Source: Bacillota bacterium
GTDB taxonomy: Bacteria > Bacillota > Clostridia > Oscillospirales > Ruminococcaceae
DNA: 64,000 nucleotides
Direction: 5' to 3'
NCBI GenBank assembly: GCA_023458875.1
Contig: JAEWXO010000051.1
Coordinates: forward strand, 4,907 to 68,906
Within the stretch, counting starts at the first letter, position 1; each line of letters starts with the position of its first letter. The notes under the pieces are model-generated. The model did no database searches and was not told the origin of the DNA. It saw only the letters and a list, made by a program, of their open reading frames with translations. The translations under genes and the position numbers were made by a program. This document shows, in pieces, positions 18,676-28,856 of this stretch.

Positions 18676-19811
18676 AAATTTTAGGTTATCCTTTGGGATG
18701 GATAATGTATGGCATATATAGCTTCTGTAAAGACTATGGCTTGTCACTTATAATATTTGCACTTCTTACAAAAATGCTCTTGCTTCCTTTAAATGCAAAG
18801 AGCCAGCGCAGTTCAGCAAAAATGCGCGCCCTTGCTCCTAGAATGGCAAAAATAAAAAAAAGCTTTGCAAATAATCCTCAGCGTATACAGCAGGAGCAGA
18901 TGAAGCTTCAGAGTGAAGAGGGTGTAAGCCCTATGGCGGGATGTCTGCCGGCACTTGTACAGTTTCCTATACTTTTCGGTATAGTTGACGTTGTGTACAA
19001 GCCTCTTACACATATTCTCCGCTTCAGTAAGGAAACTTTAAGTTCTGCTTCGGAACTCCTTCACAAATTATACGATAACGGAACAATTACCGAACCAACA
19101 GGAATTTTAAAAACGCGAGAAGAGCTTGCACTTATAAAATTTGCCTCAGATCCTGATTACAGTCACTACTTTGAAACACTTGGCAGTAATTTTATGGACA
19201 AAATATCAGATTTCAGTGACAACAATATGTTCCTCGGATTTATTGACCTTGGTTCACAGGCAGATCTTCATCCTGGGGCATGGACAGCAGGAGCTATAGC
19301 TCTTGTTGCTATTCCGGTATTATCAGGTATTATAAACCTTGCGACTACAGTAATTTCTCAGATACAGCAGAAAAAGAATAATCCTGCAGCTGCAACAATG
19401 GGAAGCATGAACGTCATGCTTTATGGTATGTCAATATTTTACATCTGGTTTTCATTCAGTATTCCTTCGGGTGCTGCATTTTACTGGACAGTGTCAGGTC
19501 TTCTCGGACTGATACAGATGCTGGTATTCAACAGGTACTTTACGCAGGAAAGATGTGAAGCAATCCTTGAGAGCGACAAAGAAAAAAATAAGGGTAAAAA
19601 ACCGGGCTTTATGCAGACTCTTATGGCTCAGCAACAGGAATCAATGGCCTCACAACAGTCTGGAGGAGGCACTCAGGTCAGCAGTTCACGTGCTGCCAGA
19701 GGAGATATGTCAAAGTCAGAATATAATGAAGCAAGCAGAAACGCTATTAATGAGGCCAGAAGACGCATGGCTGAAAAATACGGTGATGAATACACAGATG
19801 AAAATAAATAA
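18672..19811 (+). CDS. yidC: Membrane protein insertase YidC/OxaI
   Basis: A 379-residue insertase of the Gram-positive type with no large periplasmic domain. It has a first membrane segment, the positively charged hairpin (LNAKSQRSSAKMRALAPRM...QQEQMKLQSEEGVSPMAGCLPALVQFPI), and three further hydrophobic segments ending PSGAAFYWTVSGLLGLIQMLVFN. The start is TTG at 18672, set by GGAGGAGA just upstream; no ATG fits. The C-terminal tail is basic and Gln/Ser-rich. It has an inserted loop of about 80 residues after the first segments (ETLSSASELLH...FSDNNMFLG). Confidence 0.95.
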   Translation: MKILGYPLGWIMYGIYSFCKDYGLSLIIFALLTKMLLLPLNAKSQRSSAKMRALAPRMAKIKKSFANNPQRIQQEQMKLQSEEGVSPMAGCLPALVQFPILFGIVDVVYKPLTHILRFSKETLSSASELLHKLYDNGTITEPTGILKTREELALIKFASDPDYSHYFETLGSNFMDKISDFSDNNMFLGFIDLGSQADLHPGAWTAGAIALVAIPVLSGIINLATTVISQIQQKKNNPAAATMGSMNVMLYGMSIFYIWFSFSIPSGAAFYWTVSGLLGLIQMLVFNRYFTQERCEAILESDKEKNKGKKPGFMQTLMAQQQESMASQQSGGGTQVSSSRAARGDMSKSEYNEASRNAINEARRRMAEKYGDEYTDENK

Positions 19812-19851
19812 AAATTAAAATTTTTTTATCAGCGGAAAAGGAGTGATTGAA

Positions 19852-20688
19852 ATGAAAAAAATATTTGTTGGAAAAACAATTGAAGAAGCTAAGATTATGG
19901 CGGCTGAATCGTTCGGGGTAGAAATGGACAGGATATCATTTACTGTTCTTGAGGAACCTAAAAAATCCCTTTTTGGAAAATTAAAAGGAGATGCAAAGGT
20001 TGAGGCAGAATATACTGAGGTTGAAGAATTACCTGAAAAGAAACCTAAATTTACAGGAAAAAAATCTGAAGAAGCTGTCAAATATATTATGAATATATTT
20101 GACAAAATGAATGTTACTGCAGAATATACTGTTGAGGAAAATGAAGAAGGGGCATCAATAAACCTCAAGAGCACCGATACAAGCTTTATCATAGGCCGGA
20201 GAGGCGAAAATCTTGATGCACTTCAGTATCTTACATCAATGGTATGCAACAGAATCGATGATGAATATTACAGGGTAATCCTTGACAGCAACGACTACAG
20301 GGAAAAGCGTAAAAAAACGCTTGAAGATCTTGCTAAGAAAATCGCCAGAAACGTTATCAAATCAGGCCGTTCCACTGCTCTTGAACCAATGAATCCATAT
20401 GAAAGAAGAATAATCCATTCTATGATTTCTGAAATAGAAGGCGTATCTTCACGTTCAGTTGGTGAAGAACCATACAGAAAAATAATCATTTCATCAACCA
20501 ACAAGAAACCTGATAACAGATACAATAACGGCAATAAAAAAGGTGACAGATTTAAAAATGATAACAGAAAAAACAAAAATTATGAATCAAAGTCACTTGA
20601 TTTAAAGACAAGCTTTGAAAAAGACTATAAAAAACCTAAGCCGGAAGACGATATAAAAGCCGGTTTATATGGAAAAATTGAAGTATAA
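19852..20688 (+). CDS. jag: Jag/KhpB-type RNA-binding protein
   Basis: About 278 residues: an N-terminal Jag domain (IFVGKTIEEAKIMAAESFGV, then EPKKSLFGKLKGDAKV), a KH domain (INLKSTDTSFIIGRRGENLDALQYL) and an R3H domain (LEPMNPYERRIIHSMI... SVGEEPYRKIII). The C-terminal 60 residues are a low-complexity Lys/Asn-rich tail. I start it at the ATG at 19852, 8 bases after AAGGAG, instead of the in-frame GTG at 19843, which lies inside that ribosome site. It is the standard neighbour of yidC. The family binds RNA and influences cell wall synthesis and division. Confidence 0.94.
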   Translation: MKKIFVGKTIEEAKIMAAESFGVEMDRISFTVLEEPKKSLFGKLKGDAKVEAEYTEVEELPEKKPKFTGKKSEEAVKYIMNIFDKMNVTAEYTVEENEEGASINLKSTDTSFIIGRRGENLDALQYLTSMVCNRIDDEYYRVILDSNDYREKRKKTLEDLAKKIARNVIKSGRSTALEPMNPYERRIIHSMISEIEGVSSRSVGEEPYRKIIISSTNKKPDNRYNNGNKKGDRFKNDNRKNKNYESKSLDLKTSFEKDYKKPKPEDDIKAGLYGKIEV

Positions 20689-20696
20689 AAAAAATT

Positions 20697-20723
20697 TTCC
20701 CCGGTGATTTTTTCATCGGGGAA
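20697..20723 (+). terminator. Hairpin between jag and mnmE
   Basis: TTCCCCGGTGA pairs with TCATCGGGGAA around a T-rich loop. There is no long T-tract after it, so it may only attenuate. Confidence 0.5.
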
Positions 20724-20755
20724 TATAATTTAAAGCAGGATGGTGTATTATTTAT

Positions 20756-22117
20756 ATGTCAACGGTTGCAGCAATTTCAACACCGAATGCTGTCGGCGGA
20801 ATTTCAGTAATAAGAATTTCCGGTGAAGACGCATTGAAAATAGCCGGAAAGGTTTTCACTTCGTATAACGGTAAAAAAGTTTCGGATATGGACGGATATA
20901 CATGTGCTTACGGACAGATATCAGAATCAGGACAGAAGCTTGATGATGTGGTTCTTACAGTATTCCGTGCACCTAAAAGTTATACGGGTGAGGACATAGC
21001 GGAGATATCATGTCACGGAGGTCTGTATATAACGAAGCAGGTTTTAAGACTTGTTATTGAGGCCGGAGCAGAGCTTGCAGAACCCGGTGAGTTCACAAAA
21101 AGAGCGTTTCTGAACGGAAAAATGTCACTTACTCAGGCAGAAGCAGTTATGGATGTTATTTCTGCGGGTGGAAAAAACGAACTTAAGTACGCTATGGCAT
21201 TAAAAGGTGGTGCAACATACAGAAAAATATCAGATGTAAAGCAGAAGCTTCTGAAGATTCTTGGTGATCTTGCAGCGTGGGCTGATTATCCAGAGGAGGA
21301 TATTCCTTATGTTGAACCAGATGAGCTTAAAAAAGAGCTTTTTGTTATAAAAGATGAGCTTATAGGACTTTCACGTACTTATGATTACGGCAAAATAATA
21401 AGAGAAGGTATAAATACAGTAATAGTCGGTCGCCCTAATGTAGGAAAATCAACTCTTATGAACTGTCTGAGTGGATATGAAAGAAGTATAGTAACAAATA
21501 TCGCAGGAACAACAAGGGATGTTGTTGAAGAATATGTAAAGATAGGCGAACTCACAATACGTCTTTCCGACACAGCAGGTATACGTCTTACAGATGATCA
21601 GATAGAACAAAAAGGTGTTGAAATTGCATACGGAAAAATAGAAGAAGCAGACCTTGTGCTTGCAGTTTTTGATTCATCCGAAATTCTTTCAGATGATGAC
21701 AAACGCATAATTGACGCTCTTGTTAATAAAAATTCTATAGCCATTCTTAACAAATCCGATAAAGAAAAGATAGTTGACGACGGGTATCTTAAAAATCATT
21801 TCAGATATATAATAGAATTATCCGCAAAAAAATCCGAGGGTATAGAAGGTCTTGAAGAATGTCTTAATAAAATGTTTATTAATGAGGAGATAAAGGCTGA
21901 TAACGGAATGATAGCCAATGAGCGTCAGAAGGTATGTCTTGAAATGTCACTTCAGGCTACCGTTAATGCACTTGAGCTCTTAGATTCAGGAGAAAGTCTT
22001 GATGCGGTTACTGTCATTATTGATGAGGCACTTGGAAATCTTCTTAAGCTTACAGGGGAAAGTATTACAGAGAGTGTCGTTAATGAAGTGTTTTCACGTT
22101 TCTGCGTAGGAAAATGA
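20756..22117 (+). CDS. mnmE: tRNA modification GTPase MnmE
   Basis: A 453-residue protein with the tetrahydrofolate-binding N-terminal domain ([19 protein letters not shown]), a helical domain, and a G domain inserted within it: G1 [12 protein letters not shown] (near 225), G2 region [13 protein letters not shown]3 DTAGIR, G4 NKSD. The C-terminus is FSRFCVGK, with the catalytic cysteine. With MnmG it makes the cmnm5 modification at U34 of certain tRNAs. Confidence 0.97.
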   Translation: MSTVAAISTPNAVGGISVIRISGEDALKIAGKVFTSYNGKKVSDMDGYTCAYGQISESGQKLDDVVLTVFRAPKSYTGEDIAEISCHGGLYITKQVLRLVIEAGAELAEPGEFTKRAFLNGKMSLTQAEAVMDVISAGGKNELKYAMALKGGATYRKISDVKQKLLKILGDLAAWADYPEEDIPYVEPDELKKELFVIKDELIGLSRTYDYGKIIREGINTVIVGRPNVGKSTLMNCLSGYERSIVTNIAGTTRDVVEEYVKIGELTIRLSDTAGIRLTDDQIEQKGVEIAYGKIEEADLVLAVFDSSEILSDDDKRIIDALVNKNSIAILNKSDKEKIVDDGYLKNHFRYIIELSAKKSEGIEGLEECLNKMFINEEIKADNGMIANERQKVCLEMSLQATVNALELLDSGESLDAVTVIIDEALGNLLKLTGESITESVVNEVFSRFCVGK

Positions 22118-22148
22118 TATCCTGTATTATGAAAGGACAGTAGTTCAG

Positions 22149-24029
22149 ATGAAGTATGTAATAGGAAGTTATGATGTAATAGTTGTTGGTGCAGGACATG
22201 CAGGGGTAGAAGCAGCACTTGCAAGTGCAAGACTTGGATGTAAAACAGTGCTTTTTACAATTTCACTTGATAATATAAGCAATATGCCTTGTAATCCTTC
22301 TATAGGAGGAACCGCAAAAGGCCATCTTGTAAGAGAAATAGATGCGCTTGGCGGAGAGCTGGGAAAAGCAGCAGATAAATGCTTTATCCAGAGCAGAATG
22401 CTAAACAGGGGCAGAGGACCTGCTGTTCACAGCCTCAGAGTTCAGGCTGACAGAACTCTTCTGCACAATTATATGAAAAAGGTCTGTGAGAATGAGAAAA
22501 ATCTCGATATAAAGCAGGCAGAAGTATCAGGCCTGATTACAGAAAACAATACCGTAAAAGGAGTAAGAACATATCTTGGCGGTGAGTATTCTGCAAAGGC
22601 TGTAATAATTGCAACCGGAACATATCTTAAAGGAAAAATTCATGTAGGTGAGTCCTCATATACAGCAGGACCTGATAATACTATCGCATCAATGAGCTTT
22701 TCGGATTCGCTTTCAGAAAACAACATTACACTCAGAAGATTCAAAACAGGTACTCCGTGCCGTGTACACAAAAGAAGTATTAATTTTGATATTCTTGAAA
22801 AGCAATCCGGTGATCCTGATATTGTTCCTTTTTCATTTGAAACTGATAAAAGCAGCCTGAAAAATCAGGTTGACTGTTATATTACTTATACAAACGAAAA
22901 TACACATAAAGTAATAAGGGAAAATCTTCACCGTTCACCTTTGTATTCAGGAAAAATACATGGTGTGGGCCCGAGATACTGTCCTTCTATTGAGGATAAG
23001 GTTGTGAGATTTGCCGATAAGGAGAGACATCAGCTTTTTATTGAGCCGATGGGACTTGATACTGACGAATATTACCTTCAGGGTATGTCATCATCACTTC
23101 CTGAAGATGTACAGCTTGCATTTCTCAGAACAATAAAAGGCCTTGAAAATGTTGAAATAATGAGACCGGCTTATGCAATTGAATATGATTGCTGTGATCC
23201 TACAGAGCTTTTGCCTACACTGGAATTTAAAAATCTTTGCGGTCTTTATGGTTCAGGTCAGTTTAACGGTACAAGCGGATATGAAGAGGCGGCTGCGCAG
23301 GGACTTGTTGCAGGAATTAATGCAGCCCTTAAGATTATGGGTAAAAAACCGCTTATTCTTGACCGTGCAAGCTCGTATACAGGAACGCTTATTGATGATC
23401 TTGTAACAAAGGGATGTGACGATCCGTACAGAATGATGACATCAAGAAGCGAGTACAGACTTTTACTCAGACAGGATAACTGTGATCAGCGACTTACGCC
23501 TATGGCATATGAAATAGGACTTATAAACCGTCAGAGATATGAAAAGTTAATTAACAAGCAGGAACAGATTGAAAAAGAATTCAAACGAATAAGCACTCTT
23601 AATGTTGCGCCATCCGAGAGGCTTAACAGATTTCTTGAGGAGCATCAGACAGCGCCCATGTCAACAGGATGTAAAATGACTGATCTGATGAGAAGACCGC
23701 AGCTTAATTATTTTATTCTGAAGGATTTTGATGAGCAGAGACCTGAGCTTGACTTTGAAGTATGTGAACAGGTTGATCTTAAGATAAAATATGACGGATA
23801 CATCCAGAAACAGATCCAGCAGGTTGAACAGATGCGTAAGCTCAATAAAAAAGTTCTCCCTGAAGATATTGATTATAAAAATATAAAAGGACTGAGACTC
23901 GAGGCAGTGGAAAAGCTGGAAAAATTCCGACCGTACAGTATAGGTCACGCTTCACGTATTTCCGGAGTATCTCCGGCAGATATCTCGGTGTTGCTCATAT
24001 GGCTTGATCAGAATGAAAAAAACAAATAA
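22149..24029 (+). CDS. mnmG: tRNA uridine-5-carboxymethylaminomethyl modification enzyme MnmG
   Basis: A 626-residue FAD-dependent enzyme. It has the dinucleotide motif [19 protein letters not shown] at the N-terminus, [23 protein letters not shown], the [10 protein letters not shown] segment, [12 protein letters not shown] and a C-terminal MnmE-binding helical domain ([21 protein letters not shown]). It lies 31 bases after mnmE and 15 bases before rsmG in the conserved order. Confidence 0.97.
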   Translation: MKYVIGSYDVIVVGAGHAGVEAALASARLGCKTVLFTISLDNISNMPCNPSIGGTAKGHLVREIDALGGELGKAADKCFIQSRMLNRGRGPAVHSLRVQADRTLLHNYMKKVCENEKNLDIKQAEVSGLITENNTVKGVRTYLGGEYSAKAVIIATGTYLKGKIHVGESSYTAGPDNTIASMSFSDSLSENNITLRRFKTGTPCRVHKRSINFDILEKQSGDPDIVPFSFETDKSSLKNQVDCYITYTNENTHKVIRENLHRSPLYSGKIHGVGPRYCPSIEDKVVRFADKERHQLFIEPMGLDTDEYYLQGMSSSLPEDVQLAFLRTIKGLENVEIMRPAYAIEYDCCDPTELLPTLEFKNLCGLYGSGQFNGTSGYEEAAAQGLVAGINAALKIMGKKPLILDRASSYTGTLIDDLVTKGCDDPYRMMTSRSEYRLLLRQDNCDQRLTPMAYEIGLINRQRYEKLINKQEQIEKEFKRISTLNVAPSERLNRFLEEHQTAPMSTGCKMTDLMRRPQLNYFILKDFDEQRPELDFEVCEQVDLKIKYDGYIQKQIQQVEQMRKLNKKVLPEDIDYKNIKGLRLEAVEKLEKFRPYSIGHASRISGVSPADISVLLIWLDQNEKNK

Positions 24030-24044
24030 TAAGGAAGGTGTTTC

Positions 24045-24749
24045 ATGCTACCTGAATTTGAAATATGCCGTAAAGTATTTGAAGATAACTCACTGACTCT
24101 GACTGAAGAAGTCTATAAAAAGCTTGATATATATGCTGATTTTCTTTTTCAGACAAATAAAGTTATAAATCTTACTGCTATAACAGAGCCGCTTGATATT
24201 CTTATAAAGCACTTTGTAGACAGTATTTACATCACAAAATATATTGATTTCAAGTCGGGAATGAAAGCAGTGGACGTTGGTACCGGCGCAGGATTCCCTC
24301 TTTTGCCTGTAAAAATATACAAGCCTGAAATAAATATCACACTGCTTGACGGAAACAACAAGAGGATAAATTTTCTAAAGGAGCTTTGCTGTAAAATTGA
24401 TATTGAAGCCGAGTGTATTCATGAACGTGCAGAGCTTCTTGCAAGAAAAGAAGAATACAGGGAAAAATACGATATTGCAACTGCAAGAGCAGTCTCTGCT
24501 ATGCCTGTGCTGAGTGAATACTGTATGCCTTTTGTCAAACCGGGCGGGATATTTGGTGCTATGAAGGGCCCGTCTGAAAATATCGCGGATGCTTCAGATG
24601 CAATAAAGCTTCTTGGCGGAAAAATATTAAGTGATATAAACTATCAGGTGAATAATGACAAAAGAAGGATAATAATTGTAAGAAAAATAACGCCATGTTC
24701 GACAAAATATCCTAGGAGTTCAAATAAAATTAATGCTAAGCCACTGTAA
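24045..24749 (+). CDS. rsmG: 16S rRNA (guanine-N7) methyltransferase RsmG
   Basis: A 234-residue Rossmann methyltransferase with NLTAITEPLDILIKHFVDSI, the SAM motif AVDVGTGAGFPLLPVKI, ITLLDGNNKRINFL and ATARAVSAMPVLSEYCMPFVKPGG. It methylates G527 of 16S rRNA. The stop codon lies inside a terminator hairpin. Confidence 0.96.
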   Translation: MLPEFEICRKVFEDNSLTLTEEVYKKLDIYADFLFQTNKVINLTAITEPLDILIKHFVDSIYITKYIDFKSGMKAVDVGTGAGFPLLPVKIYKPEINITLLDGNNKRINFLKELCCKIDIEAECIHERAELLARKEEYREKYDIATARAVSAMPVLSEYCMPFVKPGGIFGAMKGPSENIADASDAIKLLGGKILSDINYQVNNDKRRIIIVRKITPCSTKYPRSSNKINAKPL

Positions 24750-24766
24750 ATACAGTGGCTTTTGTA
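24738..24766 (+). terminator. Terminator overlapping the end of rsmG
   Basis: AAGCCACTGTA pairs with TACAGTGGCTT and is followed by TTTGT. The stem contains the rsmG stop codon. Confidence 0.75.
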
Positions 24767-24891
24767 TTAATCTGTAAAATTTGATAATAATATTGTGCTG
24801 GAATTTATTTCCCGTATGATGTATAATACATACAAGGACAACCATTCAAACATTATTATGCAATCATATTTCTGAAGGGAGTAATTTTATA

Positions 24892-25704
24892 ATGACGGCT
24901 TTTTTGAATTTTACAAAGGAGAAGCAGATAAACAAAGTAGTCCAGATTGACATCAATGATATTGTACCGAATCCTCATCAGCCGAGAAGCGAATTTGAGG
25001 GGAGCAATATTTTTTCACTTGCTGAAAGTATAAGACAGAACGGAATACTGCAGCCTTTAACTGTTAGAAAGAACGAAAATAATTACGAGCTTATTGCAGG
25101 TGAACGCAGACTGAGGGCGGCCAAGCTTGTTGAAATGCAGTATGTTCCATGTATTATTATGAACATAAGTGAACGTAATTCCGCTATACTTGCACTTGTG
25201 GAAAATATTCAGAGACAGGATCTTTCATTTTTTGACGAGGCAAATGCAATTGAAAAGCTTATAAATTATTATGGAATGACTCAGGAGGATGCGGCAATAA
25301 AGCTTGGAAAAGCACAGAGTACAATTGCAAATAAGCTGAGACTTTTAAAGCTTACTGATGAAGAACGTCTTGTAATTACAAGATATAATCTTACAGAAAG
25401 ACATGCAAGAGCACTTCTTAAGCTTGGTTCTCCGGAAGACAGAATGCTGATAATAAACAGGATAGTCAAGTTCTCTCTGAATGTTGAGAAAACAGAACAG
25501 GTTATTGATGATTACATATCAAAAAACAATATTAAGGAAAGCTATAGAAAACGCAGTAAGGTTTTTTCTGATGTTCGTCTTTTTGTAAATTCTATTAACA
25601 GGGCAGTTGAAACTATGAAAGCAGCAGGGATTTCAGCTGATTCATGCAAGATTCAGTATGATGATTTTGTAGAATACAGGGTAAGAATTCCTATAGAAAA
25701 ATAA
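24892..25704 (+). CDS. noc: ParB-family nucleoid occlusion-type protein
   Basis: A 270-residue ParB-like protein: N-terminal ParB/Srx nuclease-like domain (IDINDIVPNPHQPRSEFE, GILQPLTVRK, YELIAGERRLRAAK, ALVENIQRQDLSF), an HTH (GMTQEDAAIKLGKAQSTIANKLRLL) and a C-terminal dimerisation region. Position between rsmG and parA fits Noc, which binds DNA sites and keeps the division ring off the nucleoid; a second paralogue follows parA. Which of the two binds parS cannot be told by eye, so noc is assigned mainly by position. Confidence 0.85.
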   Translation: MTAFLNFTKEKQINKVVQIDINDIVPNPHQPRSEFEGSNIFSLAESIRQNGILQPLTVRKNENNYELIAGERRLRAAKLVEMQYVPCIIMNISERNSAILALVENIQRQDLSFFDEANAIEKLINYYGMTQEDAAIKLGKAQSTIANKLRLLKLTDEERLVITRYNLTERHARALLKLGSPEDRMLIINRIVKFSLNVEKTEQVIDDYISKNNIKESYRKRSKVFSDVRLFVNSINRAVETMKAAGISADSCKIQYDDFVEYRVRIPIEK

Positions 25705-25708
25705 AAAA

Positions 25709-25724
25709 TGTTCCACGTGGAACA
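25709..25724. promoter_or_regulatory. parS: parS centromere site 1
   Basis: The 16-base palindrome TGTTCCACGTGGAACA differs in one base from the B. subtilis parS consensus and lies between noc and parA. Flanking A and T runs extend the dyad nearly symmetrically. Confidence 0.9.
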
Positions 25725-25731
25725 TTTTTAT

Positions 25732-25766
25732 TTCCCCCCTTGATTAAAAGGGGGAATTTTTTTTAA
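25732..25766 (+). terminator. Terminator after noc
   Basis: TTCCCCC pairs with GGGGGAA, followed by eight T. It separates noc transcription from the parA promoter. Confidence 0.85.
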
Positions 25767-25793
25767 AAAAATGCGTTTAGGAAAGGAGAAAAC

Positions 25794-25822
25794 TTTACAC
25801 TAATTATAATTTGTGATATAAT
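25794..25822 (+). promoter_or_regulatory. Sigma-A promoter for parA-parB
   Basis: TTTACA (25794-25799), a 17-base spacer and a consensus TATAAT (25817-25822), about 35 bases upstream of the parA start. Confidence 0.75.
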
Positions 25823-25857
25823 AGTATTTAGTCATTAAAATCTGAGGGGGGAATTAT

Positions 25858-26670
25858 GTGGGCAAAATAATTGCAGTTGCAAATCAGAAGGGCGGAGTAG
25901 GAAAGTCTACAACCGTAATAAATCTGGCGGCGTTTCTCGGAAGCAAAAATAAAAAAGTTCTTTGTATAGACATTGATTCACAGGGAAATGTTACAAGCGG
26001 GTTTGGAATACGAAAAAAAACAGTAAAATATTCTACGTATGATCTGCTCATAGGAAGGGCAAGTGTTCAGGATGCAGTTATATACACTGAATTTGAAAAT
26101 GTTTATGTGGTGCCTTCAACATCTGCACTTGCAGGTGCAGAAATTGAAATTATGAACCTTGACAGCAGACTCAAACGTCTTAAAATGCAGATTTTGTCAT
26201 GCAAGCATGAATATGACTACATTTTTATTGACTGTCCTCCATCGTTAAGTCTTATAACATTAAACGGCCTTGTTGCAGCTGACAGTGTGCTTGTTCCGCT
26301 TCAGTGTGAATTCTTCTCACTTGAAGGATTGTCACAGCTGACAGAAATAATAAAGCACGTAAAGGTTAATGATAACCCGTCACTTGAAATTGAAGGTCTG
26401 CTTTTCACTATGTTTGATCCGAGACTTAATGTGACAAATATGGTTGTAAATGAAGTTAAAAAATATTTTCCGGATTCTGTTTTTGAGACTACTATTCCAA
26501 GAAATGTAAGACTATCAGAAGCCCCGAGTCATGGGATGCCGGTAATGTACTATGATAAAAATTCAAAAGGTACAGAGGCATACGCACGGCTTGGAATGGA
26601 GATTCTGGGCGAACCATACGAGGAAAAGAGTAAAAAGAAATTTAATCTTACATTCAAAAAGAAAAAATAA
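25858..26670 (+). CDS. parA: Chromosome partitioning ATPase ParA (Soj)
   Basis: A 270-residue ParA ATPase with the deviant Walker A KGGVGKSTTVINLA, DIDSQGNVTSGFG, and Walker B FIDCPPSLSLITLNGL. The start is GTG at 25858, placed by the strong site GAGGGGGGAA; the overlapping ATG at 25856 is out of frame. The C-terminus has a Lys-rich tail (KSKKKFNLTFKKKK). It moves origin regions together with ParB and also affects DnaA activity in relatives. Confidence 0.96.
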   Translation: MGKIIAVANQKGGVGKSTTVINLAAFLGSKNKKVLCIDIDSQGNVTSGFGIRKKTVKYSTYDLLIGRASVQDAVIYTEFENVYVVPSTSALAGAEIEIMNLDSRLKRLKMQILSCKHEYDYIFIDCPPSLSLITLNGLVAADSVLVPLQCEFFSLEGLSQLTEIIKHVKVNDNPSLEIEGLLFTMFDPRLNVTNMVVNEVKKYFPDSVFETTIPRNVRLSEAPSHGMPVMYYDKNSKGTEAYARLGMEILGEPYEEKSKKKFNLTFKKKK

Positions 26671-26693
26671 ATATTTGCGAAAGTGGTGACGTT

Positions 26694-27545
26694 ATGGCAG
26701 TAAGAAAGGGCGGACTTGGAATAGGCCTTGAAGCATTATTTGACGATAATTCTTCGGATGTTCAGGTGAAAAAAACCCTTAGAACGTCTGAAATAGAACC
26801 TAACAGATCACAGCCAAGGAAAAATTTTAATGAAGAAGCAATAGCATCTCTTGCAGAATCAATAAAAGAACACGGAATCATTCAGCCGCTGCTTGTACGC
26901 CCATATCAGAATACATATCAGATAGTAGCAGGTGAACGCAGATGGAGAGCCGCACGCATGCTTGGAATTGATGAGGTTCCTGTAATAATAAAGGAGCTTT
27001 CTGATGCTGAGGCAATGCAGGTTGCACTTATTGAAAATCTCCAGCGTGAAAATCTGAATCCGATTGAAGAAGCTTCAAGCTACAAAGAGCTAATTGAAAT
27101 ATATCAGATGAAGCAGGAGCATTTGTCTAAAATAGTCGGACGTTCAAGATCATCAGTATCAAATTCAATCAGGCTTTTAAATCTTCCTGATGAGGTACAG
27201 CAATATATAAAAGAAGGTCTTGTATCTGTAGGACATGCCAAGATACTTTTAGGTATCGAGGACAAAGAAATAATGCTTGAGCTTGCCGTCAGAGTTTCAG
27301 AGGGAAAACTGACAGTAAGGGCACTTGAAGCAGAAGTTATGAAGCTCAGTGAAAAAAAGAGTGATCAGATATCAGAGCAAGGTCGTAAGAAAGACAGCTA
27401 TTTTAAAGAGATGGAGCTTAGTCTTAAGGACCGACTTGGCAGAAAAGTAAGCGTCAAGCAAAATGGCGAAAACAAAGGAACACTTGTACTTGAGTTTTAT
27501 GACAAGGATGACCTTTTATTTTTGGCAGACAAGCTTGTTAAATAA
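26694..27545 (+). CDS. parB: Chromosome partitioning protein ParB (Spo0J)
   Basis: A 283-residue ParB with the N-terminal start RKGGLGIGLEALF (the ParA-stimulating end), IEPNRSQPRKNF, the nucleotide-binding GERRWRAARMLG and ALIENLQRENLNPIEEA boxes, an HTH (KQEHLSKIVGRSRSSVSNSIRLL), and a C-terminal dimerisation domain. It binds parS and spreads as a CTP clamp. It lies 23 bases after parA. Confidence 0.96.
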   Translation: MAVRKGGLGIGLEALFDDNSSDVQVKKTLRTSEIEPNRSQPRKNFNEEAIASLAESIKEHGIIQPLLVRPYQNTYQIVAGERRWRAARMLGIDEVPVIIKELSDAEAMQVALIENLQRENLNPIEEASSYKELIEIYQMKQEHLSKIVGRSRSSVSNSIRLLNLPDEVQQYIKEGLVSVGHAKILLGIEDKEIMLELAVRVSEGKLTVRALEAEVMKLSEKKSDQISEQGRKKDSYFKEMELSLKDRLGRKVSVKQNGENKGTLVLEFYDKDDLLFLADKLVK

Positions 27546-27572
27546 AAAAACGGAAAGAGAGTTTATAGGTTT

Positions 27573-28856
27573 ATGTTAGATATTAAATTTTTAAGAGAAA
27601 ATCCGGAAGAAGTAAAAAAGAATATACGTAATAAATTTCAGGACGGAAAGCTTCCGCTTGTTGATGAGGTAATTGAACTTGATAAGAAAAACCGCAGCAT
27701 AAAGCAGGAGGTTGAAGCACTCCGTGCAGACAGAAACAAGCTTTCAAAGCAAATCGGTGCTTTAATGGGCCAGGGTAAAAAGGAAGAGGCTGAGGAAGTT
27801 AAAAAGCAGGTAACTGCCCAGGCACAGCGTCTTGCAGATCTTTCTGAAGAAGAAAAGGAAGTTGAAGAAAAGCTTAAAAAGAACATGATGGTTATTCCTA
27901 ATATTATAGATCCGTCTGTTCCTATAGGTAAGGATGACAGTGAAAATGTTGAGATAGAAAAGTTCGGAGAGCCTGTTGTACCTGACTTTGAAGTTCCGTA
28001 TCATACAGAAATTATGGAGAAGTTAGACGGAATAGATCTTGACAGTGCAAGAAAAGTTGCCGGAAACGGTTTTTATTATCTTATGGGCGATATTGCAAGA
28101 CTGCATTCATCAATAATTTCATATGCAAGAGATTTTATGATAGATAAAGGATTTACATACTGTATTCCTCCTTTTATGATAAGAAGTGATGTTGTAACAG
28201 GTGTAATGAGCTTTGCTGAAATGGATGCTATGATGTACAAGATAGAGGGAGAAGACCTGTATCTTATCGGTACAAGTGAGCATTCCATGATAGGAAAATT
28301 TATTGATACTGTAAATCCTGAAGAAAAGCTTCCATTTACCTATACAAGCTATTCACCATGTTTCCGTAAGGAAAAGGGTGCGCACGGTCTTGAAGAAAGA
28401 GGAGTATACCGTATTCATCAGTTTGAAAAACAGGAAATGATAGTAGTCTGCAATCCTGATGAAAGTAAAATATGGTTTGATAAATTATGGCAGAATACAG
28501 TTGAGCTTTTCCGTTCACTTGATATTCCTGTACGTACTCTCGAATGCTGTTCAGGAGATCTTGCTGATCTTAAGGTTAAGTCAATTGACGTAGAGGCATG
28601 GTCACCGAGACAGAAGAAATATTTTGAGGTAGGAAGCTGTTCAAATCTTGGAGATGCACAGGCAAGAAGACTCAAAATTCGTGTAAGAGGCAAAGACGGC
28701 AATTACTTTGCACATACTCTTAACAATACAGTTGTTGCTCCGCCTAGAATGCTTATAGCTTTTCTGGAAAACAACCTCAATGCTGACGGTTCTGTAAATA
28801 TTCCTGCTGCTCTTGTTCCGTATATGAAAAAGGAAAAGCTGATACCAAATGAATAA
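27573..28856 (+). CDS. serS: Seryl-tRNA synthetase
   Basis: A 427-residue class II synthetase: N-terminal coiled-coil arm (about 30-110, KNRSIKQEVEALRADRNKL and so on), then the catalytic core with TYTSYSPCFRKEKGAHGLEERGVYRIHQF (motif 2 region) and the C-terminal motif 3 NNTVVAPPRMLIAFLEN. No T-box leader is present; it follows parB by 27 bases. Confidence 0.97.
   Translation: MLDIKFLRENPEEVKKNIRNKFQDGKLPLVDEVIELDKKNRSIKQEVEALRADRNKLSKQIGALMGQGKKEEAEEVKKQVTAQAQRLADLSEEEKEVEEKLKKNMMVIPNIIDPSVPIGKDDSENVEIEKFGEPVVPDFEVPYHTEIMEKLDGIDLDSARKVAGNGFYYLMGDIARLHSSIISYARDFMIDKGFTYCIPPFMIRSDVVTGVMSFAEMDAMMYKIEGEDLYLIGTSEHSMIGKFIDTVNPEEKLPFTYTSYSPCFRKEKGAHGLEERGVYRIHQFEKQEMIVVCNPDESKIWFDKLWQNTVELFRSLDIPVRTLECCSGDLADLKVKSIDVEAWSPRQKKYFEVGSCSNLGDAQARRLKIRVRGKDGNYFAHTLNNTVVAPPRMLIAFLENNLNADGSVNIPAALVPYMKKEKLIPNE

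Noticed and set aside
27546..27572. T-box leader for serS
   Set aside because: Only 27 bases separate parB and serS, too short for a T-box; none is visible before proS either.
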